Origin: Naasia aerilata
GTDB taxonomy: Bacteria; Actinomycetota; Actinomycetes; Actinomycetales; Microbacteriaceae
Assembly (NCBI RefSeq): GCF_030296595.1
Contig: NZ_AP027731.1
Span: 1,736,001 to 1,800,000, forward strand
DNA length: 64,000 nucleotides
Reading direction: 5' to 3'
Made by a program: the position numbers and the translations under genes. The first letter of the stretch is position 1. Every line of letters begins with the position of its first letter. This document shows, one piece after another, positions 48,150 through 57,487 of this stretch. Under the pieces are notes generated by a model, which was not told where the DNA came from, searched no databases, and was given only the letters and a program-made list of their open reading frames with translations.

Positions 48150-49064
48150 GTGACGAGGATCTCGCTGCGCCAGCTCGACTACTTCCGCGCCATCGCCATC
48201 ACTGGCAGCCTGTCGGCCGCCGCGGAGGACCGCCACGTGTCCCGCTCGACCGTCGCGGGTGCACTCGACGAGCTGGAGCGCGCGCTCGGAGCCCAGCTCT
48301 GCGTCCGGTACAAGTCGCACGGCATCGAGCTGACCGAGGCCGGCCGCGGCGTGCTCGACAGCGCCATCACGATCCTCGGCGAGGTCGACGACCTGGAGAG
48401 CATCGGAAGCGAGCACCGGCTGTCGGGGGAGCTCACGATCGGCTGCTTCTCGTCGCTCGCGCCGACCGTGCTCCCGCGGCTCCTGCAGCGGTACACGACC
48501 GAGCACCCGGAGGTGCACACGAGCATCGTCGTCGAGACCGCCGACGTGCTCGACGAGCGCCTGCGCAGCGGCCAGCTCGACGTCATCATCTCCTACAACC
48601 CGCACCACGACCCCACGCTCGCCTACGAGCCGCTCTTCGAGACGCGCATGCATGCGCTGCTCCCCGCCGGCCATGCCCTCGCGGGCGAGCAGTCCGTGTC
48701 CGTCCGCGACCTCGTCGAGGAACCGCTCGTGCTCATGATGACGCCGCCGAGCAACGGCGAGGTGCTCGGCTACTTCGCACGGCAGGAGCTTCGGCCCAAC
48801 GTCCGGTTCCGCGTCACGCACTTCGAGCTCGCCCGCTCCCTCGTCGCCGCGGGGCTCGGCTACTCGCTCTTCATCCAGCGCCCGAAGAACAACCACAGCT
48901 ACGACGGACTGCCTCTCGTCACGCTGCCGCTCGATCCCGCGCCGCCCACCCAGCTGGTCGCGATCGCCTGGCCGCGCGCGCGGCGGCTCACCGCCAAGTC
49001 CCGCGAGCTGATCCGCATCGCCCTGGAGGAGCGGCCGCACATCTCGCCCGAGTCGCTGTACTGA
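48150..49064 (+). CDS. LysR family transcriptional regulator
   Basis: 304 residues. N-terminal winged HTH (LRQLDYFRAIAITGSLSAAA, then VSRSTVAGALDELERALG) and a C-terminal periplasmic-binding-like effector domain (GELTIGCFSSLAPTVLPRLL). Same strand as importer 1 and placed at its end, so it may sense the imported compound. GTG 48150 is chosen; a GTG 33 bases earlier is possible. It probably controls importer 1 and/or the CocE-DUF3237 divergent promoter (inference). Confidence 0.9.
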   Translation: MTRISLRQLDYFRAIAITGSLSAAAEDRHVSRSTVAGALDELERALGAQLCVRYKSHGIELTEAGRGVLDSAITILGEVDDLESIGSEHRLSGELTIGCFSSLAPTVLPRLLQRYTTEHPEVHTSIVVETADVLDERLRSGQLDVIISYNPHHDPTLAYEPLFETRMHALLPAGHALAGEQSVSVRDLVEEPLVLMMTPPSNGEVLGYFARQELRPNVRFRVTHFELARSLVAAGLGYSLFIQRPKNNHSYDGLPLVTLPLDPAPPTQLVAIAWPRARRLTAKSRELIRIALEERPHISPESLY

Positions 49065-49103
49065 CGGCGGGATCGATCGGGAGGCGGCCCTAGGGCGAGA
49101 CCG

Positions 49104-49553
49104 TCAGCCGCCGAGCGGGATCTGGTACTGCACCATTCCGCTGTTCGTGGCGACGCGGTCGTAGAGCGCGCGCGCCGTCGCGTTCGACTCCGCCGTGAGC
49201 CAGTAGACCTTGGACGCGCCGCTTCCCGCAGCCCACTCGGTGACGTGGGCGATCAGCGCGCGGCCGACCCCGCCGCCGCGGGCGGACGGGGAGACGAAGA
49301 GGTCCTCCAGGTAGCAGTAGCTCGTGGTCGTCCACGTGGCCGGATGGGTCAGCCAGTGGACGAGTCCGACCGCCGTCCCCTCGTCGTCTCTCGCCAGCAC
49401 CCCGTGGATGCCCGAGCCGGGGTCGACGAGACGGTCGAAGGTGGCCGCCGTCGTCCGGGCGTCGAGCGTCGTCTCGTAGAACTCCAGGTAGCCGTCCCAC
49501 AGGGCGAGCCACTCTCCGCGGTCTGCTGGAGTGACGGGCGCGATCGTGACCAT
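49104..49553 (-). CDS. GNAT family N-acetyltransferase
   Basis: 149 residues, complete GNAT fold. The acetyl-CoA loop is SPSARGGGVGRALI, preceded by LEDLFVSP and followed by VYWLTAESNATARALYDR. Substrate unknown. It follows the minus-strand alpha/beta hydrolase-domain gene by 28 bases and may be cotranscribed with it. Confidence 0.93.
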   Translation of the reverse strand: MVTIAPVTPADRGEWLALWDGYLEFYETTLDARTTAATFDRLVDPGSGIHGVLARDDEGTAVGLVHWLTHPATWTTTSYCYLEDLFVSPSARGGGVGRALIAHVTEWAAGSGASKVYWLTAESNATARALYDRVATNSGMVQYQIPLGG

Positions 49554-49581
49554 GCAAGAAGCGTATCGACGGGGCTGCCCG

Positions 49582-50978
49582 TCACCCGCGCCAGCGCAGC
49601 GGCGCCTCCCGGAGCAGCTCGTCCGCGTCCTCGGGCAGAAGGAGGCCGAACCCCACCTCCGCGCGCACCGCCTCCGCGAAGCGGTCGAGATAGTCCGCGC
49701 GCGTGGCGTAGCGCTTCCGGAGCTCGGCCAGCGGGAACGGCCGACGACTGCCGACCAGGCGTGCCAGCATGTCCGGCCGGCTGAACGGCATCCACTCGGG
49801 CGGCGGCTCGCACTCGTCCGACGCCGTGCTGTGCGGGGCGTAGACCGCGGTCGGCACGCGGATCCACGGAGGCCGGACCCCGCCGAGCACGTTGCCGTCG
49901 GCATCACGCTCGAGCGACTCCGTTCCCGGCCGGTGGGCGAACCGCTCCGCACGCGGCGGCACGACGCCATCGGCGAGCCAGCGGTGCAGAACCTCGAACG
50001 CGCCGCGGAGGTAGAGATCGAAGCGGCCGTCCCCGCGCTGCTCGGTGGTGTCGAAGGCGGGCCGCCCTCCACCTCGCCGCTCGTGCTGCTGCTGATTGGT
50101 GAGCACGCTCGGGCGCGCCTCGATGTGGGCGGTCCCGGCGATCTCGTACAGGCGGTACCGGTCGTCCGAGCCGTCGGAGTCGGCCCGGGTGACGTGCTCG
50201 TGCGTCTCCGCCTCCGTCTCGCTGAGCACCTCGAACGCGATCGTGCGTCGTGCCGCGATCGTGCGCCTGGGGTCGTCGGCCGCGATCTCCGCGTCGCCGG
50301 GGGAGAGGGGCGGATACCCGGCGGCACCCGCGCCGCCCGAGGAGATCCCGATCACGATGCCGTCGAGGAGGGGGCGGCCGTCCGGACGGGTCCAGTCGGC
50401 GGCGAAGCCGTCCTGCAGAACCACGCGGCAGAAGCTGCCGGTGGCCGACATGCCGGACAGGATCACCCGCTCGGGCGCCGTCCCGAACTCGCCGCCGACG
50501 AGGGCGCTCACGGCGGCGCCGAGAATGTCGTACTCCTGGCCCGCGGCGGGGATGTTGATCCCGGCATAGCGCCGCGGATCGATCGTCTCCCGCAGCAGCT
50601 CGGCGATGTGCGGGAACACCGTCACGCCCATCCAGGCGTGTCCGCCGCGGATCAGCCAGGGGTGGATCGCGTTCCACACGAGGGCGGAGTCGAGGTCGGG
50701 GTGCAGCGGCTCGACCTGCACGAGGCCGGATGCGGCCGCGTGATCCGCGGGGCGGCGGACGAGGACGCGGGTGCGGAACGGCACGTCCCGCCGTGCGGCG
50801 ACCCGGGCACCGTTCTCGTCATGGCGCCACACCGTCGCCACGCCGTCGAGCACGTGCTCCTCCTCGACGTAGCCTGCCGCTACGAGGTCGACGCCCATCC
50901 GCAGCTCGGGCAGCCACGACGCGCCGAAGGGCCGGCTCTCGTCCGCGGAGGGGAGATTCGAGGATCAGATCGCGACAC
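49582..50978 (-). CDS. Alpha/beta hydrolase-domain protein
   Basis: About 466 residues after correction. Motifs: GYVEEEHVLDGVATVW, WNAIHPWLIRGGHAWMGVT, the nucleophile elbow ILSGMSATGSFC and the late His in AGTAHIE. This fits the large alpha/beta hydrolase-domain family (PF20091 type) of unknown substrate. The frame breaks at GGGG 50950-50953 (plus strand); one added base joins GTG 50978 (MSRSDPRISPSADES) to the body, and GTG 50978 has a GGAAGG site. It is divergent from importer 2. Confidence 0.82.
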
Positions 50979-51009
50979 TGCGGTCACCTTCCAGGGCTCT
51001 GGGAACCTA

Positions 51010-51039
51010 TTGTGGCAATGTCAGGTTAGCTGATACTTT
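51010..51039 (+). promoter_or_regulatory. Putative sigma-70-type promoter of the importer 2 operon
   Basis: TTGTGG at 51010-51015 and TACTTT at 51034-51039 are 18 bases apart, with GATACT an alternative -10 in the same place. The segment is visibly more AT-rich than its surroundings, and a small ATTG-tgg-CAAT inverted repeat overlaps the -35. It would start the operon that begins at 51094. Confidence 0.45.
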
Positions 51040-51093
51040 CGCCGCGGCGCAGGTCCTGCGTCACCGCAGCAGCAACATTTGCAAAGGAGCATC

Positions 51094-52686
51094 ATGTCTG
51101 CACGTCACAGCCCCTCCCGGAAGCTGCTGGCCACCGCCATCGCCGCCATCGCGGTGCTCGGCGGAGTCTCCGCCTGCTCGTCCGCGCCGTCCTCGGGAGG
51201 TGGGAGCACCTCCGGGGCGACCACGACCGGCGGCACCCTCACCACGCAGTTCGCCGGCGTCCCGATCAGCCTCAACCCGGCCCTCGGCGGCTCGGGCGGC
51301 AGCGCCATCTTCACGTCGCTGCCCTACGACTCCCTGATCTGGCAGACGGGCGACGGCACCCTCATCCCCGACCTCGCGACCGACTGGAAGCTGTCGGACG
51401 ACAACAAGAAGCTGACCCTGACCCTGCGGAAGGGCGTCACCTTCACCGACGGCGCCACGATGGACGCCGCAGCCGTCAAGGCCTCCCTCGAGTACTTCCT
51501 CAAGGCCGGCGGCGGGGGCACGCGCTACGCGGGCCCCGTCGACACGATCGAGGCGCCCTCCGACGACACCGTCGTCATCAACTACAAGTCCGCGTACCCG
51601 GACGGGCCCGCCTACCTCACGCAGTACTGGAGCGTCGGGCAGATCATCGGACCCGAGGGGATCGCCGACCCGGAGTCGCTCCTCACGGAGTCGGACGGCA
51701 CCGGCCAGTACGCGTACTCGGCCAGCGACTCGGTGACGGGCTCCTCATACACCTACGTCAAGAACAAGGACTACTTCAACCCGGACGCGCAGCAGTTCGA
51801 CAAGGTCGTCGTGAAGGTGATCGGTGACCCGAGCGCCGTGTCGTCCGCCATCACGACCGGGCAGGTCGACTTCGCGGGCGTCAACCCGACGACCGCGGCC
51901 ACCGTTGAGGCCTCCGGCCTCAAGCTCGTGAAGGCGCCCTTCTTCACCTGGGGCCTCACGGTCGCGGACACGCAGGGCACGCTCAACCCGGCACTCAAGA
52001 GCGCCGAGGTGCGCCAGGCGATGGCCCTGGCCATCGACCGGGAGGCGCTCGCGAGCGCGATCGGCGCGGACTTCACCCACGCCAACGGCCAGATGGGGGC
52101 TGAGGGCACCGACGGCTACGTCGACGGCTTCGGCTTCGAGTACGACGTCAAGAAGGCCAAGTCGCTCCTCGCCGAGGGCGGCTACCCGGACGGGTTCAGC
52201 CTCGACGTCCTGACGGAGAACATCCTCGACGGCCAGACGACGATCTCGCAGGCGATCGCCGGCGACCTCGGCAAGATCGGCATCAAGGTCAACCTCGTCG
52301 TCAAGAACTCGGTGCCCGACTTCATCCAGGCGTCGCTGAGCAAGCAGTACCCGGCCGTCATCTGGCCGGTCGTCGGCGCGAACTCGGCCCAGGTGGTCTC
52401 GAACTTCATCCAGCCCGGCGTCACCAACCCGTTCGGCAACACGAACGAGAAGCTCTCCGCGCTGTACGAGAAGGCCCAGTCGGAGACGAGCGCCTCTGCG
52501 CGGACCTCCGCCTACGAGGACATCACGAAGGCCGCCAACGAGGAGGCGTGGTTCGCGCCCGTCCTCTCGACCGACAATGTGTACGCGGTGGGCAAGAACA
52601 TCACGGGCGTCACGGCGTCCGCGCTCAACCCGAACCCGCTGCCGCAGGCGCCCGACGCGAAGTACGCCTGGAAGCGCACCAAGTAG
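51094..52686 (+). CDS. Dipeptide-type ABC transporter substrate-binding lipoprotein (importer 2)
   Basis: 530 residues. Signal peptide with a Cys in GGVSACSS, then the SBP_bac_5 fold (LATDWKLSDDNKKLTLTLRK, GVTFTDGATMDAAAVKASLE, VRQAMALAIDREALASAIG). ATG 51094 has AAAGGAG a few bases upstream, the strongest ribosome site nearby. It heads the large second operon. It is related to, but clearly diverged from, the importer 1 binding protein, so the ligand probably differs. Confidence 0.92.
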   Translation: MSARHSPSRKLLATAIAAIAVLGGVSACSSAPSSGGGSTSGATTTGGTLTTQFAGVPISLNPALGGSGGSAIFTSLPYDSLIWQTGDGTLIPDLATDWKLSDDNKKLTLTLRKGVTFTDGATMDAAAVKASLEYFLKAGGGGTRYAGPVDTIEAPSDDTVVINYKSAYPDGPAYLTQYWSVGQIIGPEGIADPESLLTESDGTGQYAYSASDSVTGSSYTYVKNKDYFNPDAQQFDKVVVKVIGDPSAVSSAITTGQVDFAGVNPTTAATVEASGLKLVKAPFFTWGLTVADTQGTLNPALKSAEVRQAMALAIDREALASAIGADFTHANGQMGAEGTDGYVDGFGFEYDVKKAKSLLAEGGYPDGFSLDVLTENILDGQTTISQAIAGDLGKIGIKVNLVVKNSVPDFIQASLSKQYPAVIWPVVGANSAQVVSNFIQPGVTNPFGNTNEKLSALYEKAQSETSASARTSAYEDITKAANEEAWFAPVLSTDNVYAVGKNITGVTASALNPNPLPQAPDAKYAWKRTK

Positions 52687-52700
52687 CGGTCGCAGTTCCT

Positions 52701-52791
52701 CCACTACCGGCAGTGGCGCAAGTCCCGGCCACTGCCGGTCGTGGCGGCGAAGCCCTCCCGTGATCCCGCGTGGCGCAGTACCGGCCACGCG
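52701..52791 (+). repeat. Two hairpins between binding-protein and permease genes of importer 2
   Basis: Hairpin 1, 52701-52744: CCACTACCGGCAGTGG pairs with CCACTGCCGGTCGTGG with one mismatch. Hairpin 2, 52767-52791: CGCGTGGC / GCCACGCG around GCAGTACCG. The sequence GGCGCAGTACCGGCCA also echoes hairpin 1. No T-run. The position matches the hairpin at 44571-44610 in importer 1. Confidence 0.78.
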
Positions 52792-52872
52792 ATCCGAAGA
52801 GCGCAGTCCCACCCAGCAACCGAGGGGTCCGGCCAGAGCCGGCCGGGCCCCCTCCTTGGAGCCTCCCACCCC

Positions 52873-53814
52873 ATGGTCCGACTCATCGTCAACCGACTCC
52901 TGCTGTCGGTCGTCCTGGTCGTCATCTCGTCGCTCGCGATCTTCTTCCTGATGTCGCTGGTTCCGGGCGACCCGGCGCGCACGATCCTCGGCGCGAACGC
53001 GACGCCGGACTCGATCGAGCGGCTGCGGCAGCAGCTAGGGCTCAACGAGCCGCTCCTGTCGCAGTACGGCACCTGGTTCGCGGGCGTGCTGCGCGGCGAC
53101 TTCGGCCAGTCCGTGTTCACGGGCGACCCGGTCGTGGCACTGATCCTGTCCCGCCTCCAGGTCACCCTGTCCCTGATCCTGCTGTCGACCCTCGTCATCG
53201 CGGTGCTCGGAGCCACGCTCGGGCTGCTCAGTGCCGTCCGCGGCGGAGTGCTCGGCAAGCTCCTCGACGCGGTCTCCCTCGTCGGCCTCGCGCTCCCGAG
53301 CTACTGGGTCGCGATCGTGCTGGTCGCGCTCTTCGCCGTCACGATCCGCATCTTCCCGGCGACCGGCTACACGGTCCTCACCGACGACCCCGGACGGTGG
53401 CTGCTCTCCCTGATCCTGCCCGTGGCGGCGCTCTCGCTCGGCGGCGTCACCATCGTCGCCAAGCAGATGCGCGACTCAGCCCTCGACGTGCTCGCCCGCG
53501 ACTACATCCGCGTGCTCCGCGCGACCGGCGTCCGGGAGAGCTCGATCGTCTTCAAGCACGTGCTCCGCAACGCCGCGCTGCCGTCGCTCACGGTCGTCGG
53601 CCTCACCGTCGTCGGAGCACTCACGGGAGCGGTCTTCGTCGAGAACGTGTTCGTGCTGCCCGGCCTCGGCACCCTGGTCACCCAGGCGACCACGTCGCAC
53701 GACCTGCCCGTCGTGCTGGGCGTCGGCGTCTTCTTCACCCTCTTCGTCATCATCGTCAACCTCGCGATCGACCTGCTGTACGGCGCGCTGAACCCGAAGG
53801 TGCGTGTCCGATGA
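52873..53814 (+). CDS. Dipeptide-type ABC permease, DppB family (importer 2)
   Basis: 313 residues, the same length as the importer 1 permease and with parallel motifs: LAIFFLMSLVPGDPARTILG, YIRVLRATGVRESSIVFKHV (EAA loop) and the C-terminal ALNPKVRVR. Six helices. ATG 52873 gives MVRLIVNRLLLSVVLV; upstream codons in the same frame are not membrane-like. Its end overlaps the fusion gene. Confidence 0.94.
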   Translation: MVRLIVNRLLLSVVLVVISSLAIFFLMSLVPGDPARTILGANATPDSIERLRQQLGLNEPLLSQYGTWFAGVLRGDFGQSVFTGDPVVALILSRLQVTLSLILLSTLVIAVLGATLGLLSAVRGGVLGKLLDAVSLVGLALPSYWVAIVLVALFAVTIRIFPATGYTVLTDDPGRWLLSLILPVAALSLGGVTIVAKQMRDSALDVLARDYIRVLRATGVRESSIVFKHVLRNAALPSLTVVGLTVVGALTGAVFVENVFVLPGLGTLVTQATTSHDLPVVLGVGVFFTLFVIIVNLAIDLLYGALNPKVRVR

Positions 53815-55794
53815 CCGGCTCTCCGAAGACCGGCGCCATCCCGGCCGTCTCTCCTCGACCGGCTCGATCGCGACCGCCCGCACGAGGACGAAGGCGCTGT
53901 CCGCCGGGCTCTTCCGCCGCGTGCTGAGAAAGCCCCTCGGCCTGGTCTCGGCGATCGTGCTCCTGGTGATCATCGGGGCGTCCTTCGCGGCCCCGCTGCT
54001 CGCCCCCTACGACCCGCTCGAGCAGAGCCTCCGCATCGTCCGCCAGGGACCCACCGGCGCGCACATCCTCGGCACCGACTCCCTCGGCCGCGATGTGCTG
54101 AGCCGGCTGCTCTTCGGCGGGCAGGAGTCGCTGAGCGGTGTGCTCGTCGCGGTCGTCTCCATGCTGATCCTCGCGATCCCGCTGGGCATCCTCGCCGGCT
54201 ACCTCGGGGGCATGTTCGACCGCATCATCCTCCGGGTGGTCGACATCCTGCTCTCGATCCCGGGCACGATCATCACGCTCGCGGTGCTCGCGATCTTCAA
54301 CAACAGCATGTTCGTCGCGATGATCAGCGTCGGCGTCCTCGCCAGCGGAGCGTTCATCCGCGTGTTCCGCAGCGCGGCGCTCGCGGTGCGCACCGAGCTC
54401 TACATCGGGGCCGCACGCGTCGCCGGCCTGGGCCAGCTCCGGATCATGGCGCACCACGTGCTGCCTCAGCTCCGCGGCGTGCTGCTCGTGCAGGTCACGC
54501 TCTTCTCGGCGGCGACCCTCGGCATCCAGACCGGCCTCGCGTTCCTCGCCTTCGGGCCTCCGCCGCCCGCGCCCACGTGGGGAGGAATGGTGGCCGAGGC
54601 CGCCACCCTCATCCAGTCCGACCCGTGGCTGCTCGTCCCGTCCGGCGGCATCATCGCCGTCACGACGCTGGCGCTGTGCCTCCTCGGCGACGCACTGCGC
54701 GACGCTAACCAGGAGCGCTTCACCCGAGCCGCTCTCTCCGCCCGCCCGGCCGGGCAGCAGGCGGTCGTATCCGGCCCCGAGCTGAGCGCCGCGGGGACCG
54801 ACCTCGGCGAGCCGCGGCCGGGCGCCCTGCTCTCGGTGCGCGGGCTGACCGTCGGATTCGGTGCCCGCGGCTCCGAGACGACCGTGGTCCAGCGCGTCGA
54901 CTTCGACGTCCTCCCGGGCGAGGTCGTGGGGCTCGTGGGCGAATCGGGCAGCGGGAAGACGGTCACCGCGCTCGCGCTCCTCGGGCTCCTCGGCGAGAAC
55001 GGCCGGATCACCGCGGGATCCATCCGGCTGGGCGATCAGGAGCTGGTCGGCATGTCGAACGCGCGGCTCCGGGACGTGCGGGGCGCGCGGATCGCGATGA
55101 TCTCCCAGGAGCCGATGGTCTCGCTCGACCCGTCCTTCCGGGTGGGATCGCAGATCGCCGAGGCGGTGCGCGCGCACGAGCGGATCAGCCGCCGGGACGC
55201 GCAGGCCCGCGCCCGGGAGCTCCTGCAGGCCGTTACGCTCGACCCCGCCGTCGCCCGGCGGTACCCCCACGAGATTTCGGGCGGCATGGCGCAGCGCGTG
55301 GCGATCGCCATGGCCCTGGCCGGGCGCCCCGAGCTCCTCATCGCCGACGAGCCCACCACCGCGCTCGACGTCACGGTCCAGGCCGAGATCCTCGACCTCC
55401 TGCGCGCGCTGCAGGAGCAGACCGGCATGGCGATCATCCTGGTCAGCCACGACTGGGGCGTGGTCGCCGATCTCTGCAGCCGCTCGATCGTCATGTACGC
55501 CGGTGAGGTGGTCGAGCGAGCGACCGTCGCCGAGGTCTTCGCCGCGCCCCGGCACCCCTACACCGCGGCGCTCCTCCGGTCGAACCCGCACGCGGCGGTA
55601 CCGGGCGAGCCTCTGCCGACCATCGGCGGCGCGGTCCCCTCGCCGACCCAGTGGCCCGTCGGCTGCCACTTCGCCCCCGCTGCCCCCTCGCGACGGACGC
55701 GTGTCGGCGCGCGCCCATCCCCATGGTGCACCTGGACTCGGATCGCGCCAGCCGCTGCATCCGCATCGACGAACTCGTACGGGAGCAGGCATGA
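53804..55794 (+). CDS. Fused permease (DppC-like) and ATPase (DppD-like), importer 2
   Basis: About 664 residues. Permease half (LGTDSLGRDVLSRLLFGG; EAA loop IGAARVAGLGQLRIMAHHVL), linker, then ATPase half (GESGSGKT, ISGGMAQRVAIAMAL, LLIADEPTTALD). GTG 53804 reads through; by analogy with importer 1 the true start may be ATG 53811, which would need one base added near 53868. The C-terminal oligopeptide-ABC region breaks at CCCCC 55674-55678; one more C gives CHFAPRCPLATDACRRAP and an end at 55794 overlapping the next ATG. Those cysteines are typical of DppD tails, which supports the correction. Confidence 0.9.
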
Positions 55795-56639
55795 GCGACA
55801 CCGCGCCGATCCTCGAGGTCCAGGACCTGGTCGTCGACCACGGCACCGGACGCAAGCGCAAGCGCGCCGTCGACGGCGTGAGCTTCGCCATCCCCGCGGG
55901 GACGACGCTCGGGCTCGTCGGGGAGTCGGGATCCGGCAAGACCACGACCGGCATGGCCGTCCTCGGGATGCTGCCCATCGCGGGCGGACGCGTCGTCTTC
56001 GAGGGCCGCGACATCTCGAAGCTTCCGGCGCGCGAGCGGCGCACGCTCGGGGCCCGGCGCCAGGTCGTGTTCCAGGACCCCTACAGCTCGCTCGACCCGA
56101 GCAAGACGATCGGCTACACGCTGGCCGAGCCCTGCCTCATCGCGCCGCGGGACCACCGGATGACCCGCGAGCAGGTCGCGGAGCGGTCGGCGATGCTCCT
56201 CCAGCGCGTGGGACTCGGAGCAGACTCGGCGCAGCGGTACCCGGCGCAGTTCTCGGGCGGTCAGCGCCAGCGCATCGCGATCGCGCGCTCGCTCATGCTG
56301 TCGCCGCGGCTCATCGTGTGCGACGAGCCGGTCAGCGCACTGGACCTCTCCGTCCAGGCGGAGGTGCTCAACCTCCTCGTCGAACTGCAGCGGGACCTGG
56401 GACTCAGCCTGCTCTTCATCTCCCACGACCTCTCGGTCGTCCGGCACATCTCGTCCTCGATCGTCGTCCTCCGCGGCGGCCGCGTCGTCGAGCAGGGCGC
56501 TGCGGCCGAGGTGTACGAGAACCCCACCGATCCCTACACCCGGGCGCTGCTCGACGCCGCGCCCGTGCCCGACCCGGTCGAGCAGCGGCTGCGCCGGGAG
56601 GCGCGCCGGCTCACCCGAACAGAAGCGAGGCAGGCATGA
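55791..56639 (+). CDS. Dipeptide-type ABC ATPase, DppF family (importer 2)
   Basis: 282 residues: Walker A GESGSGKTT, Q-loop VFQDPYSSLDP, signature FSGGQRQRIAIARS, Walker B LIVCDEPVSALD, H-loop FISHDLS. The C-terminal NPTDPYTRALLDAAPVPDPV is typical. ATG 55791 overlaps the fusion gene stop, and its own stop overlaps the alpha/beta hydrolase start, so transport and catabolic genes are joined in one operon. Confidence 0.95.
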   Translation: MSDTAPILEVQDLVVDHGTGRKRKRAVDGVSFAIPAGTTLGLVGESGSGKTTTGMAVLGMLPIAGGRVVFEGRDISKLPARERRTLGARRQVVFQDPYSSLDPSKTIGYTLAEPCLIAPRDHRMTREQVAERSAMLLQRVGLGADSAQRYPAQFSGGQRQRIAIARSLMLSPRLIVCDEPVSALDLSVQAEVLNLLVELQRDLGLSLLFISHDLSVVRHISSSIVVLRGGRVVEQGAAAEVYENPTDPYTRALLDAAPVPDPVEQRLRREARRLTRTEARQA

Positions 56640-57487
56640 CGCTCATGGACATCGGCGACGGCGAGCTCTGGTACGAGGAGTTCGGCTCGGGCGACGAGAT
56701 CGTGCTGTCCTCCGCGATGGGCTTCGCCCGCGGCGCCTACCCGGAGATCCTCGCCGCGCCGCCGACCTCGTATCACGTGTACACCATCCAGGCCCGCGGC
56801 TTCGGGCGCTCCACCCACCCCTCCTCGCCGCCCGAGATCGGCTGGCTCGACCAGTGGGCCGACGACGTGTGTGCCTTCGCCGACCGCATCGGCGCGGAGC
56901 GCTTCCTCTACACGGGCATCTCGCACGGCGGCGGCATCGGCTGGCACATCGCCCGCAGGCACCCCGAGCGGCTCAAGGCGCTGATCTCCGTCGTCGGCAC
57001 GCCCCACGATCGCGCCGGCGGCACCGAGTCCTCTGCGGGTCGCCGCCGGTTCATCGAGCAGCGGAAGGACCCCGCCGCCGTGACGGCGATCCTCGAGCAT
57101 CTCGCGGGCTGGACCGACGATCCTGAGCGCATCGCGTCCCGGAAGGAGCGCTTCGCGGCGGCGGCGGCCGAGACGGCCGCGCGCCCGCAGGACGAGGCGG
57201 AGATCAACCAGGGCAAGCCCTTCCCCGACGCCAAGACGGACGAGGAGCTGGCCGAGGTGTACCGCGGCATCCGCCTGCCGGTGCTCATCCTCGCTGCGAT
57301 GCGCGACGGGGTCATCTCGCCGGAGGCGGCCCTGCGTGCGGCGGTCAACGTGCGCGGTGCGAAGGCCGTCCTGTTCGAGGACGAGGGGCACATGATGGGC
57401 GAGGAGTCGCCCGAGCGGCTCGCGCGCGAGGTGCGGCTCTTCGTCGACGAGCTGCACGGCGTCGCGGAGCCGCCGATGCGCGCATGA
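56636..57487 (+). CDS. Alpha/beta-fold hydrolase
   Basis: 283 residues. Triad candidates: S96 in YTGISHGGG, Asp in LAAMRDGVIS and His in EDEGHMMGEE. The fold and length are those of the epoxide hydrolase/esterase group. No signal peptide, so it acts on the imported compound in the cytoplasm. ATGA overlaps at both ends place it within the operon. Substrate unknown. Confidence 0.9.
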   Translation: MTLMDIGDGELWYEEFGSGDEIVLSSAMGFARGAYPEILAAPPTSYHVYTIQARGFGRSTHPSSPPEIGWLDQWADDVCAFADRIGAERFLYTGISHGGGIGWHIARRHPERLKALISVVGTPHDRAGGTESSAGRRRFIEQRKDPAAVTAILEHLAGWTDDPERIASRKERFAAAAAETAARPQDEAEINQGKPFPDAKTDEELAEVYRGIRLPVLILAAMRDGVISPEAALRAAVNVRGAKAVLFEDEGHMMGEESPERLAREVRLFVDELHGVAEPPMRA

